Source: UBA5738 sp964470995
GTDB lineage: Bacteria; Patescibacteriota; Minisyncoccia; Minisyncoccales; UBA5738
Reading direction: 5' to 3'
Assembly: GCA_964470995.1 (NCBI GenBank)
Contig: CAYYEP010000001.1
Coordinates: 1 to 64,000, forward strand
DNA: 64,000 nucleotides
Each line of letters begins with the position of its first letter. Within the stretch, counting starts at the first letter, position 1. The notes beneath the pieces were generated by a model, which saw nothing but the letters and a program-made list of their open reading frames with translations, had not been told where the DNA came from and did not search any database. Made by a program: the position numbers and the translations under genes. This document shows positions 43,182-50,717 of the stretch, piece after piece.

Positions 43182-43292
43182 AGCCCCAAATTAGCAGAAT
43201 CCAACCAATAAAGCAAGTTTGAATTAAACCTAAAAATCTACACCGATACCCATTATAAGCAGCTATAAAACCGACCTCAAAACTACGTGCAC

Positions 43293-43321
43293 TTGACAAA
43301 AAAAATGATTATGCATATACT
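43293..43321 (+). promoter_or_regulatory. Near-consensus promoter of the 178-residue secreted protein
   Basis: TTGACA (43293-43298), 17 bp, TATACT (43316-43321). Start expected near 43328. Confidence 0.85.
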
Positions 43322-43327
43322 ATGGCC

Positions 43328-43419
43328 GTAAAGCTAACCGAGATCCTTCCAAACGATTATTCCCTAGCGTTCGCTAGGACATCCCTCCATTTTTTGGAAG
43401 GGTCCGGTATAAAGGGTGA
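43328..43419 (+). promoter_or_regulatory. Structured 5' leader with nested hairpins
   Basis: The leader of about 92 nt has an outer stem of 12 bp (GATCCTTCCAAA at 43342-43353 with TTTGGAAGGGTC at 43393-43404, one G-T) and an inner perfect stem CCTAGC/GCTAGG with a GTTC loop. The outer stem ends 9 bases before AAAGGG, the ribosome binding site. It could stabilise the mRNA or control initiation. Confidence 0.55.
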
Positions 43420-43956
43420 ATGAGAATGTTGAGCATTAAGAGAATAACGACCCTGCTAGTTATTATCGCCATGGCAGGGGTAGGTATGGCGGGCGCCACG
43501 GAAGGGTTCGTGGTAAGCGCCTACAATCAGGAAACATGGGATCATTTGAAAGCGGCAGATGCTGCAAATAATCTTAATTGGGGTAAGATTCCACCCCAGA
43601 TCCTGGCGGCTGTCATGGTAGATAGCGATGGCAACGTGATTGATCATTTCTTCCTCAAGGGGAAGTATGATTTTGGACGGCCACAGTATAACGGCTATCC
43701 AAGTGTCGCCGGTTATGCCGAGTGGAGATCACTCGATGACCGCAGTGCGATCATCTATGACTCCCAGGGCAACGTCATTGATACCATGAGCACCCCAACC
43801 CAGGAACTGGACGCCATCCTAGCGGCGGAATACGCGGCTAATCCAATGTTCATAAAAGGCCAGCCCGTATTCCTATATGAGCCAGATACGGCCAGTGGGA
43901 ACGGTGTTCCACATGGACTCTTGGTGCACATGAGCCCGGAGCTCGCCGTAGCCTGA
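43420..43956 (+). CDS. Secreted protein, unknown, strongly promoted
   Basis: 178 residues. ATG at 43420 has AAAGGG 3 bp upstream. A second ATG at 43426 has better spacing and would shorten it by two residues. A signal peptide covers about 1-26 (ending AGA-TEG). The mature part is acidic, has two DSDGNVIDHF / DSQGNVIDTM-like segments that suggest an internal duplication of a short beta unit, and lacks cysteines. Codon choice (AAG, GAC, ATC, CTG) differs from the A-rich neighbours, as in highly expressed genes. No family. Confidence 0.75.
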   Translation: MRMLSIKRITTLLVIIAMAGVGMAGATEGFVVSAYNQETWDHLKAADAANNLNWGKIPPQILAAVMVDSDGNVIDHFFLKGKYDFGRPQYNGYPSVAGYAEWRSLDDRSAIIYDSQGNVIDTMSTPTQELDAILAAEYAANPMFIKGQPVFLYEPDTASGNGVPHGLLVHMSPELAVA

Positions 43957-43983
43957 TTCTTCCAGAAGAAAGAGTAACCAATA

Positions 43984-44030
43984 AAGAGTTTGCACCGCCA
44001 AAAGCGGACCGCAGGCTCTTCTTTTATTTT
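43984..44030 (+). terminator. Terminator after the 178-residue secreted protein
   Basis: AAGAGTTTGC / GCAGGCTCTT with an inner CCGC / GCGG stem and CAAAA loop, followed by CTTTTATTTT. The rest of 43957-44268 is AT-rich with one CCGCGG palindrome. Confidence 0.75.
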
Positions 44031-44268
44031 ACAAAACGATAGAAATCGATTTAATTTAAAAAATTGCAACCCATTAGCTTACCGTTAACGGTTGATGAAC
44101 AAAAATTATTTTTCGCTAATTCAAACACGCTAAGACCCGGTATTAACCCGGCTTTAATTTTATTTTGTTTTAATAAGATGGCTTGACCCGCGCTTTAACA
44201 ATCGCATACGTAAGAAAAATCCGCGGCGGACCCGCGGCAAAATAAGGCGCGGAGCGGGAGGCATTTGG

Positions 44269-44706
44269 ATGAAAGAAAAGAACGTAAACAGGATATTATG
44301 GCCGGTGGCGTTGGCAATCTTGGGAATAATAGCGGCGGCAATCCCAGCGGCGTCCGAAGACAGCATTTATCCGCCAAACGACGGGAAGAGCGACGGGGTG
44401 TTTAATATTTCCGACTACGCGGCGTTGACCAATGGCGCTCCCCTGCCGGACGGAATCGTGGCAATGGGCACGGATGGCAATGCGATAATTATTATAACGA
44501 GGTCGGCAATCCCGGTGGAAATCGCAGCAGGAACCGTGATATTCCAGCAAGGAGCAATAAAAACATTTCCTGATAATCTGATCCTTACAAGCCAGGAGCC
44601 GACGACAATAATGCCGGATCGGAGTCTGAAGTATGGAATGATAACTCTGCGATGCAATGATTATATGATCGCGGGGTTCAACCGCGTCCTAAAGATCGGA
44701 GGATAA
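44269..44706 (+). CDS. Secreted or membrane-anchored protein, unknown
   Basis: 145 residues with a hydrophobic N-terminal segment (9-28, ending PAAS). GGGAGG lies about 6 bp before the ATG and a TTGACC / CATACG pair lies 60-85 bp upstream. The mature part begins with acidic, Asn/Asp-rich sequence and then beta-strand-like segments. One cysteine near the end. No family recognised. It neighbours other secreted proteins of the 43-48 kb group and ends at a strong terminator that includes its stop codon. Confidence 0.7.
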   Translation: MKEKNVNRILWPVALAILGIIAAAIPAASEDSIYPPNDGKSDGVFNISDYAALTNGAPLPDGIVAMGTDGNAIIIITRSAIPVEIAAGTVIFQQGAIKTFPDNLILTSQEPTTIMPDRSLKYGMITLRCNDYMIAGFNRVLKIGG

Positions 44707-44729
44707 GATAGAGTTATCTTATCTTTTTT
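44702..44729 (+). terminator. Terminator overlapping the stop codon
   Basis: GATAAGATA, GAGT loop, TATCTTATC, then six T: a perfect 9-bp stem between two convergent genes. Confidence 0.88.
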
Positions 44730-44731
44730 GT

Positions 44732-46135
44732 TTACAAGTTGCGTATAATGCCGCGGGCGGCCAAAATGCCGGTAGCCGAAGCTTTGACAATATCGCGGCT
44801 CAAGCCCGCGCCGTCACCGGCCGCGTATAAGCCTTTGATGCTGGTAAGCATATCGCCGTCGACGGCAAATTTCATTGAATAGTATTTTATTTCAGGCGCG
44901 TAAAGAAAAGTTGAGTCGGTGGCGACGCCTGGAATCACTTCATTTAATTTATCCAAACCCTCCATAATATCGGTCAAAATACGGTGCGGTAAAACCATGG
45001 CAATATTCCCCGGAGTAAAATCTTTGAGCGTGGGCGAAAAAGTTGATTTTTGCAGGCGCCAGGCGTTTGACCGGCGGCCCCGGCGCAGATCTCCCAGGCG
45101 CTGGATAATCGGTTTCCCCTGGCCAAGAATAGTGGCGATCTTGGCGATCGATTCACCGTACAAAGTGGTGTTTTCCTGCGGCGACGTTAAAATGGTACGC
45201 ACCAAAAAGGCAAAATTGGTGTTCTCGGATTTCTTGCTGGTAAAAGAGTGGCCGTTGACGCCGATAAAATCACCATAGCTTTCTTTGACCACAAACCCTT
45301 CGTGATTGGTGCAGAAAGTACGCACGAAATCTTCATATTTGGAAGTCCAGATATGGAATTTGGGGTCGCGGTTGGCATCGATAACTGAACGCATTACGAT
45401 GGAAGGAACTTCCACACGCACACCGATATCAATCGGCGCATGGGCGGCGGCGATCTTATGGGTTTTTACCATTTCGCTCACCCAGCGCGAACCAACGCGC
45501 CCAGGTGCAAAAATCGTGGCCTTGGAATATATCCGGCGGCCATCTTCCAGCAAGGCGCCTTTGCAAACGCCATCCTCAATGTGAAGATCCTTAACTTTGG
45601 CACCGGTGATAATCATCACTCTCCGATCCTCCAGGTAGTCGGAAAATTTTTTAATAATGACGGGGGTGTTTTCACTGCCCAAATGGCGCTGTTTTATCCG
45701 CTGGAACTTTACGCCCGCGGCCATAGATTTTAACGACAGCCAATTAACTTTTTCGTCGTCGAGGCCGTGCACGATTTCGGTAGCGCCGAATTTCAAAAAA
45801 GTTTGGTCGATCTGGTCGACAATGCGCTGGGATTCAATATCATTGTGCGTAAAATCCGAAAGATTGCCGCCGACGACATCGGGCCGCAGGTTTAAAATAC
45901 CATCGGAAAATATTCCTGCTCCACCGACGCCGCACATGATATTACAAGGACGGCAGTTGAGGCAGGCACTGGCGCTGTCGGTGTTTATCGGGCATTTGCG
46001 CTGAAGAGCGCTTTTGCCGATATCGACCATAATGACGCGGCGGCGGCCGTGTTCAGCCAGTTCATTGGCGGCAAACAACCCCGCCGGCCCGGCGCCGATG
46101 ATAAGCACATCCCAGTTGTTGTCAAGTTCGGCCAT
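44732..46135 (-). CDS. FAD-dependent dehydrogenase, COG2509-like
   Basis: 467 residues from the ATG at 46135. A GTG seven codons earlier is in frame. The FAD-binding loop VLIIGAGPAGLFAANELAE is at about 10-28. A cysteine cluster (CPINTDSASACLNCRPCNIMC) precedes GGAGIFSDGILNLRPD, the family hallmark, and the C-terminal YAAGDGAGLSRDIVKASATG closes the flavin site. The substrate is unknown for this widespread group. Cysteine spacing would allow an iron-sulfur or redox disulfide site. Confidence 0.82.
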   Translation of the reverse strand: MAELDNNWDVLIIGAGPAGLFAANELAEHGRRRVIMVDIGKSALQRKCPINTDSASACLNCRPCNIMCGVGGAGIFSDGILNLRPDVVGGNLSDFTHNDIESQRIVDQIDQTFLKFGATEIVHGLDDEKVNWLSLKSMAAGVKFQRIKQRHLGSENTPVIIKKFSDYLEDRRVMIITGAKVKDLHIEDGVCKGALLEDGRRIYSKATIFAPGRVGSRWVSEMVKTHKIAAAHAPIDIGVRVEVPSIVMRSVIDANRDPKFHIWTSKYEDFVRTFCTNHEGFVVKESYGDFIGVNGHSFTSKKSENTNFAFLVRTILTSPQENTTLYGESIAKIATILGQGKPIIQRLGDLRRGRRSNAWRLQKSTFSPTLKDFTPGNIAMVLPHRILTDIMEGLDKLNEVIPGVATDSTFLYAPEIKYYSMKFAVDGDMLTSIKGLYAAGDGAGLSRDIVKASATGILAARGIIRNL

Positions 46136-46280
46136 CGATTTGCGCGCAAAAATCACATTCGCACAAAATACGAATGCGGCTCTTGGACGCGAATTAGAAA
46201 GACAAATGAAGGGTAATTTCTCTTATTATCTTTTTAACAGAAAATTAATCCTGTGCGCAAGTTTTGGGACGTTCATAAAT

Positions 46281-46328
46281 AAAAAGGAAGCAAGCGATCA
46301 TTGCCTTGCGGGCTTTGATAACTTGCTT
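46281..46328 (-). terminator. Terminator of the acidic secreted-protein gene
   Basis: On the minus strand AAGCAAG...CTTGCTT (13-bp stem with two mismatches), an inner GCC/GGC hairpin, then CCTTTTTATTT. It follows the stop at 46351. Confidence 0.75.
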
Positions 46329-46350
46329 CAAAATGATTTTATTCTTACGT

Positions 46351-47604
46351 TTAGGCGCTAGCGGCGCTGATCACCGCGACTCCGCCAGCCATCGGGGCGT
46401 TGTTGGCATACCCCATGGACGCGAACGCCGGGAAGAACTGCCCGGTAACGTCGGGATATCTGGACCAGGACTGGCCAACTAGGAGCGAAAAGCTACCAAA
46501 TACGGAGTCTCCGCCCTTCCTGGAGTCCAGGACAACGGAGATGATCTCGCCTTCAGTCTTGACACCAACGGTATAGAATCCGGCACCGAAGTGCCCGTCA
46601 GTGATCTGGGCAGTGGTAACACAGCCGTCAGCAGTGGTCACAACGATCTCGCCCAGAACCATGTCGAAGGGTCCTGTGACTGCGAACTCAACCTTCTCGT
46701 TGTTGAATTCGTTGATCACGGGCATTCCAGCGACAACCTTCTTGGATACGGGGCCCTTGGGACCGACTGCCATAACGACCCCGCCATTTCCGCCAGAGAC
46801 AATGGTCGTCTGGTGCTTGACGACGTATTTGATCTCTTTCTCGCTGCCATCGATATTAACGCTCACCTTGACTACGACGTTACCATCAACATTGGTCACC
46901 TCGACAGGCACCTGTACACCATCCACGTTGATGAATTTGATATCTCCGAAATTCACCCCGTTGTTGATAAATGTCTGGTGGACACTATTGTCGATATTGG
47001 TGATGGTCGTCTCATGGACCGACTGGTCGATGTTGGTGATGTGCACACTGTCGTCGATGTTGGTGATGTGCACACTGTCGTCGCGGAAGATCGTCACAGT
47101 GTTGTCGCTATTGATCTTGTCGCCGCCAACGGTGCCGATCTGGACTAGATTCTGGTCAACATCGTTGCCATTGCCATTGATGGCGACCGCCTGTCCGTTG
47201 TCGCCCGCATCGGCGCCAGCTTCCTCGGTTTGAATATAGGTTTCGTCAACATAGGTTTCAGCAATATCGACAAATTCTACATCAGCGCCGGGGCTATCTG
47301 TGATAGCGACCGCCGGACCTTCTTCGGATTCGGCACTAGCCTCGTGATACTCCGTTTCTATCTCGTTATCGTCGCCGGTGATACCCGCAGCAATGGAACC
47401 ATCACCACTATCCTCGGAATTGCCGGTAGCAATCCCGGTCTGAATGTTGGTTTCCTCAGTGATCGTGTCACCGCCTTCGGGACAATCAACTACTGGGACG
47501 ATTATGGGTGGAACCTCCTCGCATCCGCCGTTTCCGCACGCCATTGCCATACCGCTCATGCACATGAGTGAGATGAGCACCTTTATTATACTTTCAAATC
47601 TCAT
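46351..47604 (-). CDS. Acidic secreted protein with short tandem repeats
   Basis: 417 residues from the ATG at 47604, preceded by GGCAGG at suitable spacing. A signal peptide ends MAMA-CGNGGC, so a lipid-modified cysteine is possible but the lipobox is weak. An acidic Asn/Gly region with QAVAINGNGNDVDQN is followed by short repeats (DDSVHITNI twice, then DQSVHETTITNI, DNSVHQTFINNG), then beta-rich domains to the C-terminus. The repeats suggest a beta-solenoid-like fibre or adhesin. Codon choice (GTC, ATC, AAC, GGT) points to high expression. No family. Confidence 0.75.
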   Translation of the reverse strand: MRFESIIKVLISLMCMSGMAMACGNGGCEEVPPIIVPVVDCPEGGDTITEETNIQTGIATGNSEDSGDGSIAAGITGDDNEIETEYHEASAESEEGPAVAITDSPGADVEFVDIAETYVDETYIQTEEAGADAGDNGQAVAINGNGNDVDQNLVQIGTVGGDKINSDNTVTIFRDDSVHITNIDDSVHITNIDQSVHETTITNIDNSVHQTFINNGVNFGDIKFINVDGVQVPVEVTNVDGNVVVKVSVNIDGSEKEIKYVVKHQTTIVSGGNGGVVMAVGPKGPVSKKVVAGMPVINEFNNEKVEFAVTGPFDMVLGEIVVTTADGCVTTAQITDGHFGAGFYTVGVKTEGEIISVVLDSRKGGDSVFGSFSLLVGQSWSRYPDVTGQFFPAFASMGYANNAPMAGGVAVISAASA

Positions 47605-47740
47605 TCTCTTACCTGCCTTTCTCTGTTGATAAACACGAATCGATCTTTTTTCCGGGATCGAATCGTCTGTGGCGAAACTTAGCATAAATATATAATTTTG
47701 TCAAGGAGTTGTCCCATCAACATAAAAATATCCTGTCCTA

Positions 47741-47768
47741 TTGACATTTTAATTCTATATGATATATT
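47741..47768 (+). promoter_or_regulatory. Promoter of the 155-residue secreted protein
   Basis: TTGACA (47741-47746), 16 bp, TATATT (47763-47768). The divergent gene has its own TTGACA on the minus strand (47704-47699) with a poorer -10. Confidence 0.7.
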
Positions 47769-47798
47769 CGCGAATGTAAGTTTAGGCAGGTGAATCAG

Positions 47799-48263
47799 AT
47801 GATGGGAAAAAGTGTTTTTTTAGGAATTATCGCGCTATGCGCGATAACGGCTCTGGCAATGAATGCCGGGGCGGTTCTCCATCTGGGGGGACCGGACGCA
47901 AGGAATATTCAGATGGGCATTCAGGCCGGATATTCACCGCACCCGGAAAGTGCGGAAACGGATGAGCCCGGTGTTGCCACGATCGGCAAGAATCCGACGA
48001 TCAATATGTCTTTGATTAAGGCCAATGCCGCCGCCCGCGAGGCCCAGTCCAGGGTGTTGATCGAAACTTCCTGGAAGCAGGATGAGCCGATCGACCCGAC
48101 CAGGGAGAATATGGCCTACACCTTCGACGATCGCGCCTCGATGGCAGGCGCAGTCCAAGAGCAGGCCAGGCTCCGGGCGGAGGAAGAGAAGACCACGGTC
48201 CACCATTACGGGGACCAGTTGCATGTCTTCAATCCCGGTCCCAGCGCCCGCTACAGGCGCTAG
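47799..48263 (+). CDS. Secreted protein, unknown, strongly promoted
   Basis: 154 residues from the ATG at 47799 (AGG 8 bp upstream). A GTG at 47790 overlaps the ribosome site and is unlikely. The signal peptide ends near MNAGA. The mature protein is Ala/Glu-rich and helical in the middle (SLIKANAAAREAQSRVL, SMAGAVQEQARLRAEEEK) and ends in a basic RYRR. Codon use resembles that of the other secreted genes. No cysteines after the signal. No family recognised. Confidence 0.7.
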   Translation: MMGKSVFLGIIALCAITALAMNAGAVLHLGGPDARNIQMGIQAGYSPHPESAETDEPGVATIGKNPTINMSLIKANAAAREAQSRVLIETSWKQDEPIDPTRENMAYTFDDRASMAGAVQEQARLRAEEEKTTVHHYGDQLHVFNPGPSARYRR

Positions 48264-48282
48264 TCAATTAAATAAAAGAAAG

Positions 48283-48314
48283 GCTCCCCTATTTTATCGG
48301 GGAGCAATTTTTTT
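48283..48314. terminator. Shared terminator between convergent genes
   Basis: GCTCCCC, 9-base loop, GGGGAGC, then AATTTTTTT on the plus strand. A T-rich run on the other side lets it serve the phosphate transporter gene as well. Confidence 0.85.
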
Positions 48315-48338
48315 ATACAAAATCTCATCCGTTCAAGA

Positions 48339-49337
48339 TCAACCGAAATAGGCGTTGATCAGGAAAAAGAACAAGGCGCCGGCAAGGGCGGCGCCGGGGA
48401 TAGTGAAAAACCAAGCCCAGACGATATTAAGCGCCACGTTCCAGCGAACCGCGGTGAGGCTTTGCGCCGCCCCCACCCCCGAAATCGCACCGGTGATGAC
48501 GTGAGTGGTGCTGACCGGCACGCCCATATAAGTGGCGGTAAAAATACTGGCGGCGCTGGCGGTCTCGGCGCAAAAACCGTCGATTGGTTTTAACTTGGTA
48601 AGCTTGGTACCCATAGTTTTTACGATACGCCAGCCGCCGCTAAGAGTTCCCAAGGCGATCGCGGTATGGGCCGCCAAAACAACTTCGATACGGATATCAA
48701 AATTATTGACAAAACCGCCGGTGAAAAGCAAACCGGTAATAATTCCCATAGTTTTTTGCGCGTCGTTGCCGCCGTGGCCAAGGCTGTAAAGCGAGGCGGA
48801 AAAAAGCTGTAATATGCGCGACCACTGGGTAACTGCCGATGGCCTTTTTTTATAAGCGACCCAAGAAGATAAAATTTTAAAAAAATATCCCAAAAACAAA
48901 CCGATGGCCGGAGCAATCACAATAAATGCAAGAGTTTTAATCCAGCCGGCGGGGATGATTACGCCAAACCCCGCGTTGGCGACGGCCGCGCCGGCGTAGC
49001 CGCCGATGAGGGCATGCGACGAACTTGAGGGCAGCCCCTTGTACCAAGTAAAGAGATTCCAGACAATCGCGCCAAGCAAACCGCAAAAAATAACCGTAAC
49101 GGTTACCGATCCAATATCGATCATTCCCTTGCCGATGGTCTTAGCCACTTCGGTACCAAATATCGCAAACGCAATAAAATTAAAGAACGCCGCCCAGACA
49201 ACCGCCAAATGCGGCGGCAACACCCGGGTAGAAACGACTGTCGCGACCGAATTCGCCGCATCGTGCATCCCGTTGGTATAATCAAAAATCAGCGCCACAA
49301 TGATCGCAATGACCGCAAAAACCGTTATTGGTTCCAT
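48339..49337 (-). CDS. PiT-family inorganic phosphate transporter
   Basis: 332 residues with ten or so helices. The duplicated PiT signature appears as DYTNGMHDAANSVATVVSTR near the N-terminus and GHGGNDAQKTMGI in the second half. It moves phosphate with a cation. Bacterial Pit proteins are about 400-500 residues, so this is a compact form. It follows the PhoU-like gene by 26 bp on the same strand. Confidence 0.9.
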   Translation of the reverse strand: MEPITVFAVIAIIVALIFDYTNGMHDAANSVATVVSTRVLPPHLAVVWAAFFNFIAFAIFGTEVAKTIGKGMIDIGSVTVTVIFCGLLGAIVWNLFTWYKGLPSSSSHALIGGYAGAAVANAGFGVIIPAGWIKTLAFIVIAPAIGLFLGYFFKILSSWVAYKKRPSAVTQWSRILQLFSASLYSLGHGGNDAQKTMGIITGLLFTGGFVNNFDIRIEVVLAAHTAIALGTLSGGWRIVKTMGTKLTKLKPIDGFCAETASAASIFTATYMGVPVSTTHVITGAISGVGAAQSLTAVRWNVALNIVWAWFFTIPGAALAGALFFFLINAYFG

Positions 49338-49363
49338 ATTATTCCCAAACGCTCTTAATTAAG

Positions 49364-50005
49364 CTACTGGTTTTTTATCATTATCGACTCAAACATATTG
49401 CCCACGTTCTCACAGCAGTCAATCGCGTTTTCCAGGGTTTCGTATATTTCTTTGAGTTTTATGATCTCCACCAATCTGGCGCCGTCGGGATTGGCAACGT
49501 TCATCAACCCGCCCAAAGCGCGGCGGTTGACTTCATCACCGGCGTTTTCAAGGTTATTGAGCTTTTCGCACCGGCGATGCAGGCTTTCATGATATTTTTT
49601 AACACTCTTTATTTCACCTACCCCTTCTTTTATTTCGACTGCCGCCTCGCAAATAACATTGATATAATCCTTGATTTCTTCGGTGTAAGGGCGGCGTATC
49701 TTATAAATCACCAGGCGGTTAACCGATCTTTCGATGTAATCGATGATGTCGTCCAGATATTGGCGCAGAAGATCTATATCCTCCCCTTCCAGAGGCGTGA
49801 TAAAATTTTTTCGCAGGTTGTCCATAACTTCGTGGCCAACGCTATCGGCCTGAACCTCCAATTCCTTTAATCGCAGAGAAATGACGTCGATATCGCTGGC
49901 CGCGTTCAAAACCTGCTTAAGAAGATCCGCCGACTCTCCCAAAATGCCCGCCTGTTTCTCAAAAAGCCGGTAGAAAACTCCATCCTTAGGGAAAAAGCTG
50001 AACAT
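49364..50005 (-). CDS. PhoU-like DUF47 accessory protein
   Basis: 213 residues, helical. The family shows as FFPKDGVFYRLFEKQAGIL at the start, ADSVGHEVMDNLRKNFITP with the metal-binding acidic helix, and CCENVGNMFESIMIK at the end. DUF47 proteins are the usual partners of Pit transporters and are thought to control them. It starts about 30 bp past the ATP-operon terminator. Confidence 0.87.
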   Translation of the reverse strand: MFSFFPKDGVFYRLFEKQAGILGESADLLKQVLNAASDIDVISLRLKELEVQADSVGHEVMDNLRKNFITPLEGEDIDLLRQYLDDIIDYIERSVNRLVIYKIRRPYTEEIKDYINVICEAAVEIKEGVGEIKSVKKYHESLHRRCEKLNNLENAGDEVNRRALGGLMNVANPDGARLVEIIKLKEIYETLENAIDCCENVGNMFESIMIKNQ

Positions 50006-50031
50006 GATTATGGCGCGCCGCGCAATTTTAA

Positions 50032-50059
50032 AAAAATTGGCCGGTACCGGCCAATTTTT
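50032..50059. terminator. Terminator of the ATP synthase operon
   Basis: AAAAATTGGCCGG, TA, CCGGCCAATTTTT: a perfect 13-bp palindrome that works on both strands. Confidence 0.88.
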
Positions 50060-50168
50060 GAAACATCACGAAACGCAAATAATTTTAACAGTGATCTTTA
50101 CCGCGGACTGCCTGTCTTTATGGCTTTTATATTTTTTTCCAGCCGGTTCGGTCATTATATTCCGCAAA

Positions 50169-50408
50169 TTAGAATTTCTTAAGCAGGATAACAGCCCTAT
50201 CTCGCTCCACTTCAAGAATACCGCCTTCAATTTCTTTTTCGACCGTTTTTTCGCCGGTAGCGATACGCATGGTTCCGGCCTTCAAAACTGAAATCAACGG
50301 CACGTGGTGGGGTAAAACCGTTATTTCGCCAGCCATGGTCGGCAGGATTATCTGCCGGGTTTCGGCGGAAAGTTCTATTCCTTTTGGGGTAATCACTTCG
50401 ACCTTCAT
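50169..50408 (-). CDS. atpC: ATP synthase epsilon subunit, beta-sandwich domain only
   Basis: 79 residues, against about 130-140 in E. coli. The N-terminal beta sandwich is complete, with TPKGIELSAETRQIILPTMAGEITVLPHHVPL and a final VERDRAVILLKKF. The C-terminal two-helix domain that inhibits ATP hydrolysis is absent, as also in some other bacteria. It would still link the c-ring to gamma. Last gene of the operon, separated from atpD by a remnant of another gene. Confidence 0.85.
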   Translation of the reverse strand: MKVEVITPKGIELSAETRQIILPTMAGEITVLPHHVPLISVLKAGTMRIATGEKTVEKEIEGGILEVERDRAVILLKKF

Positions 50409-50450
50409 AATAAATAGAAATTAATAGTAACTACTTGAAACTGGTTGAAA

Positions 50451-50717
50451 TTAATTGTTTTGATCTTGTTTCTGCTTATAAGCGGAACTAATGAAGTTGT
50501 TTAATTTCAGCGAAAGCTTATCGGCCGTGTCTCTGAATTCCCTATAATCTTTTTCGGAAACCATTTCTCTTTCTTGCAGCAATATCATCCAATGATCGTT
50601 GCATTCGCTCAAAGATGCCCGGCTGTTATAGTAGAATTTTATTTTATCCAATTTTCCATACTTCAGCCTCCCGACAATCAATTTCCAATAATTTCTATCA
50701 GTTTCAATAATTTTCTA
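50451..50717 (-). pseudogene. Four-helix-bundle (23S rRNA IVP-like) protein remnant
   Basis: About 76-88 codons open in frame directly after the atpD stop. The sequence FYYNSRASLSECNDHWMILL and SEKDYREFRDTADKLSLKLNNFI matches the C-terminal half of the short four-helix-bundle proteins once linked to 23S rRNA intervening sequences. Normal length is about 115-130 residues, and the first helices are missing. The only start is a TTG at 50681 with weak context. Insertion of such a gene between atpD and atpC is unusual. It may be translated or just decaying. Confidence 0.6.
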
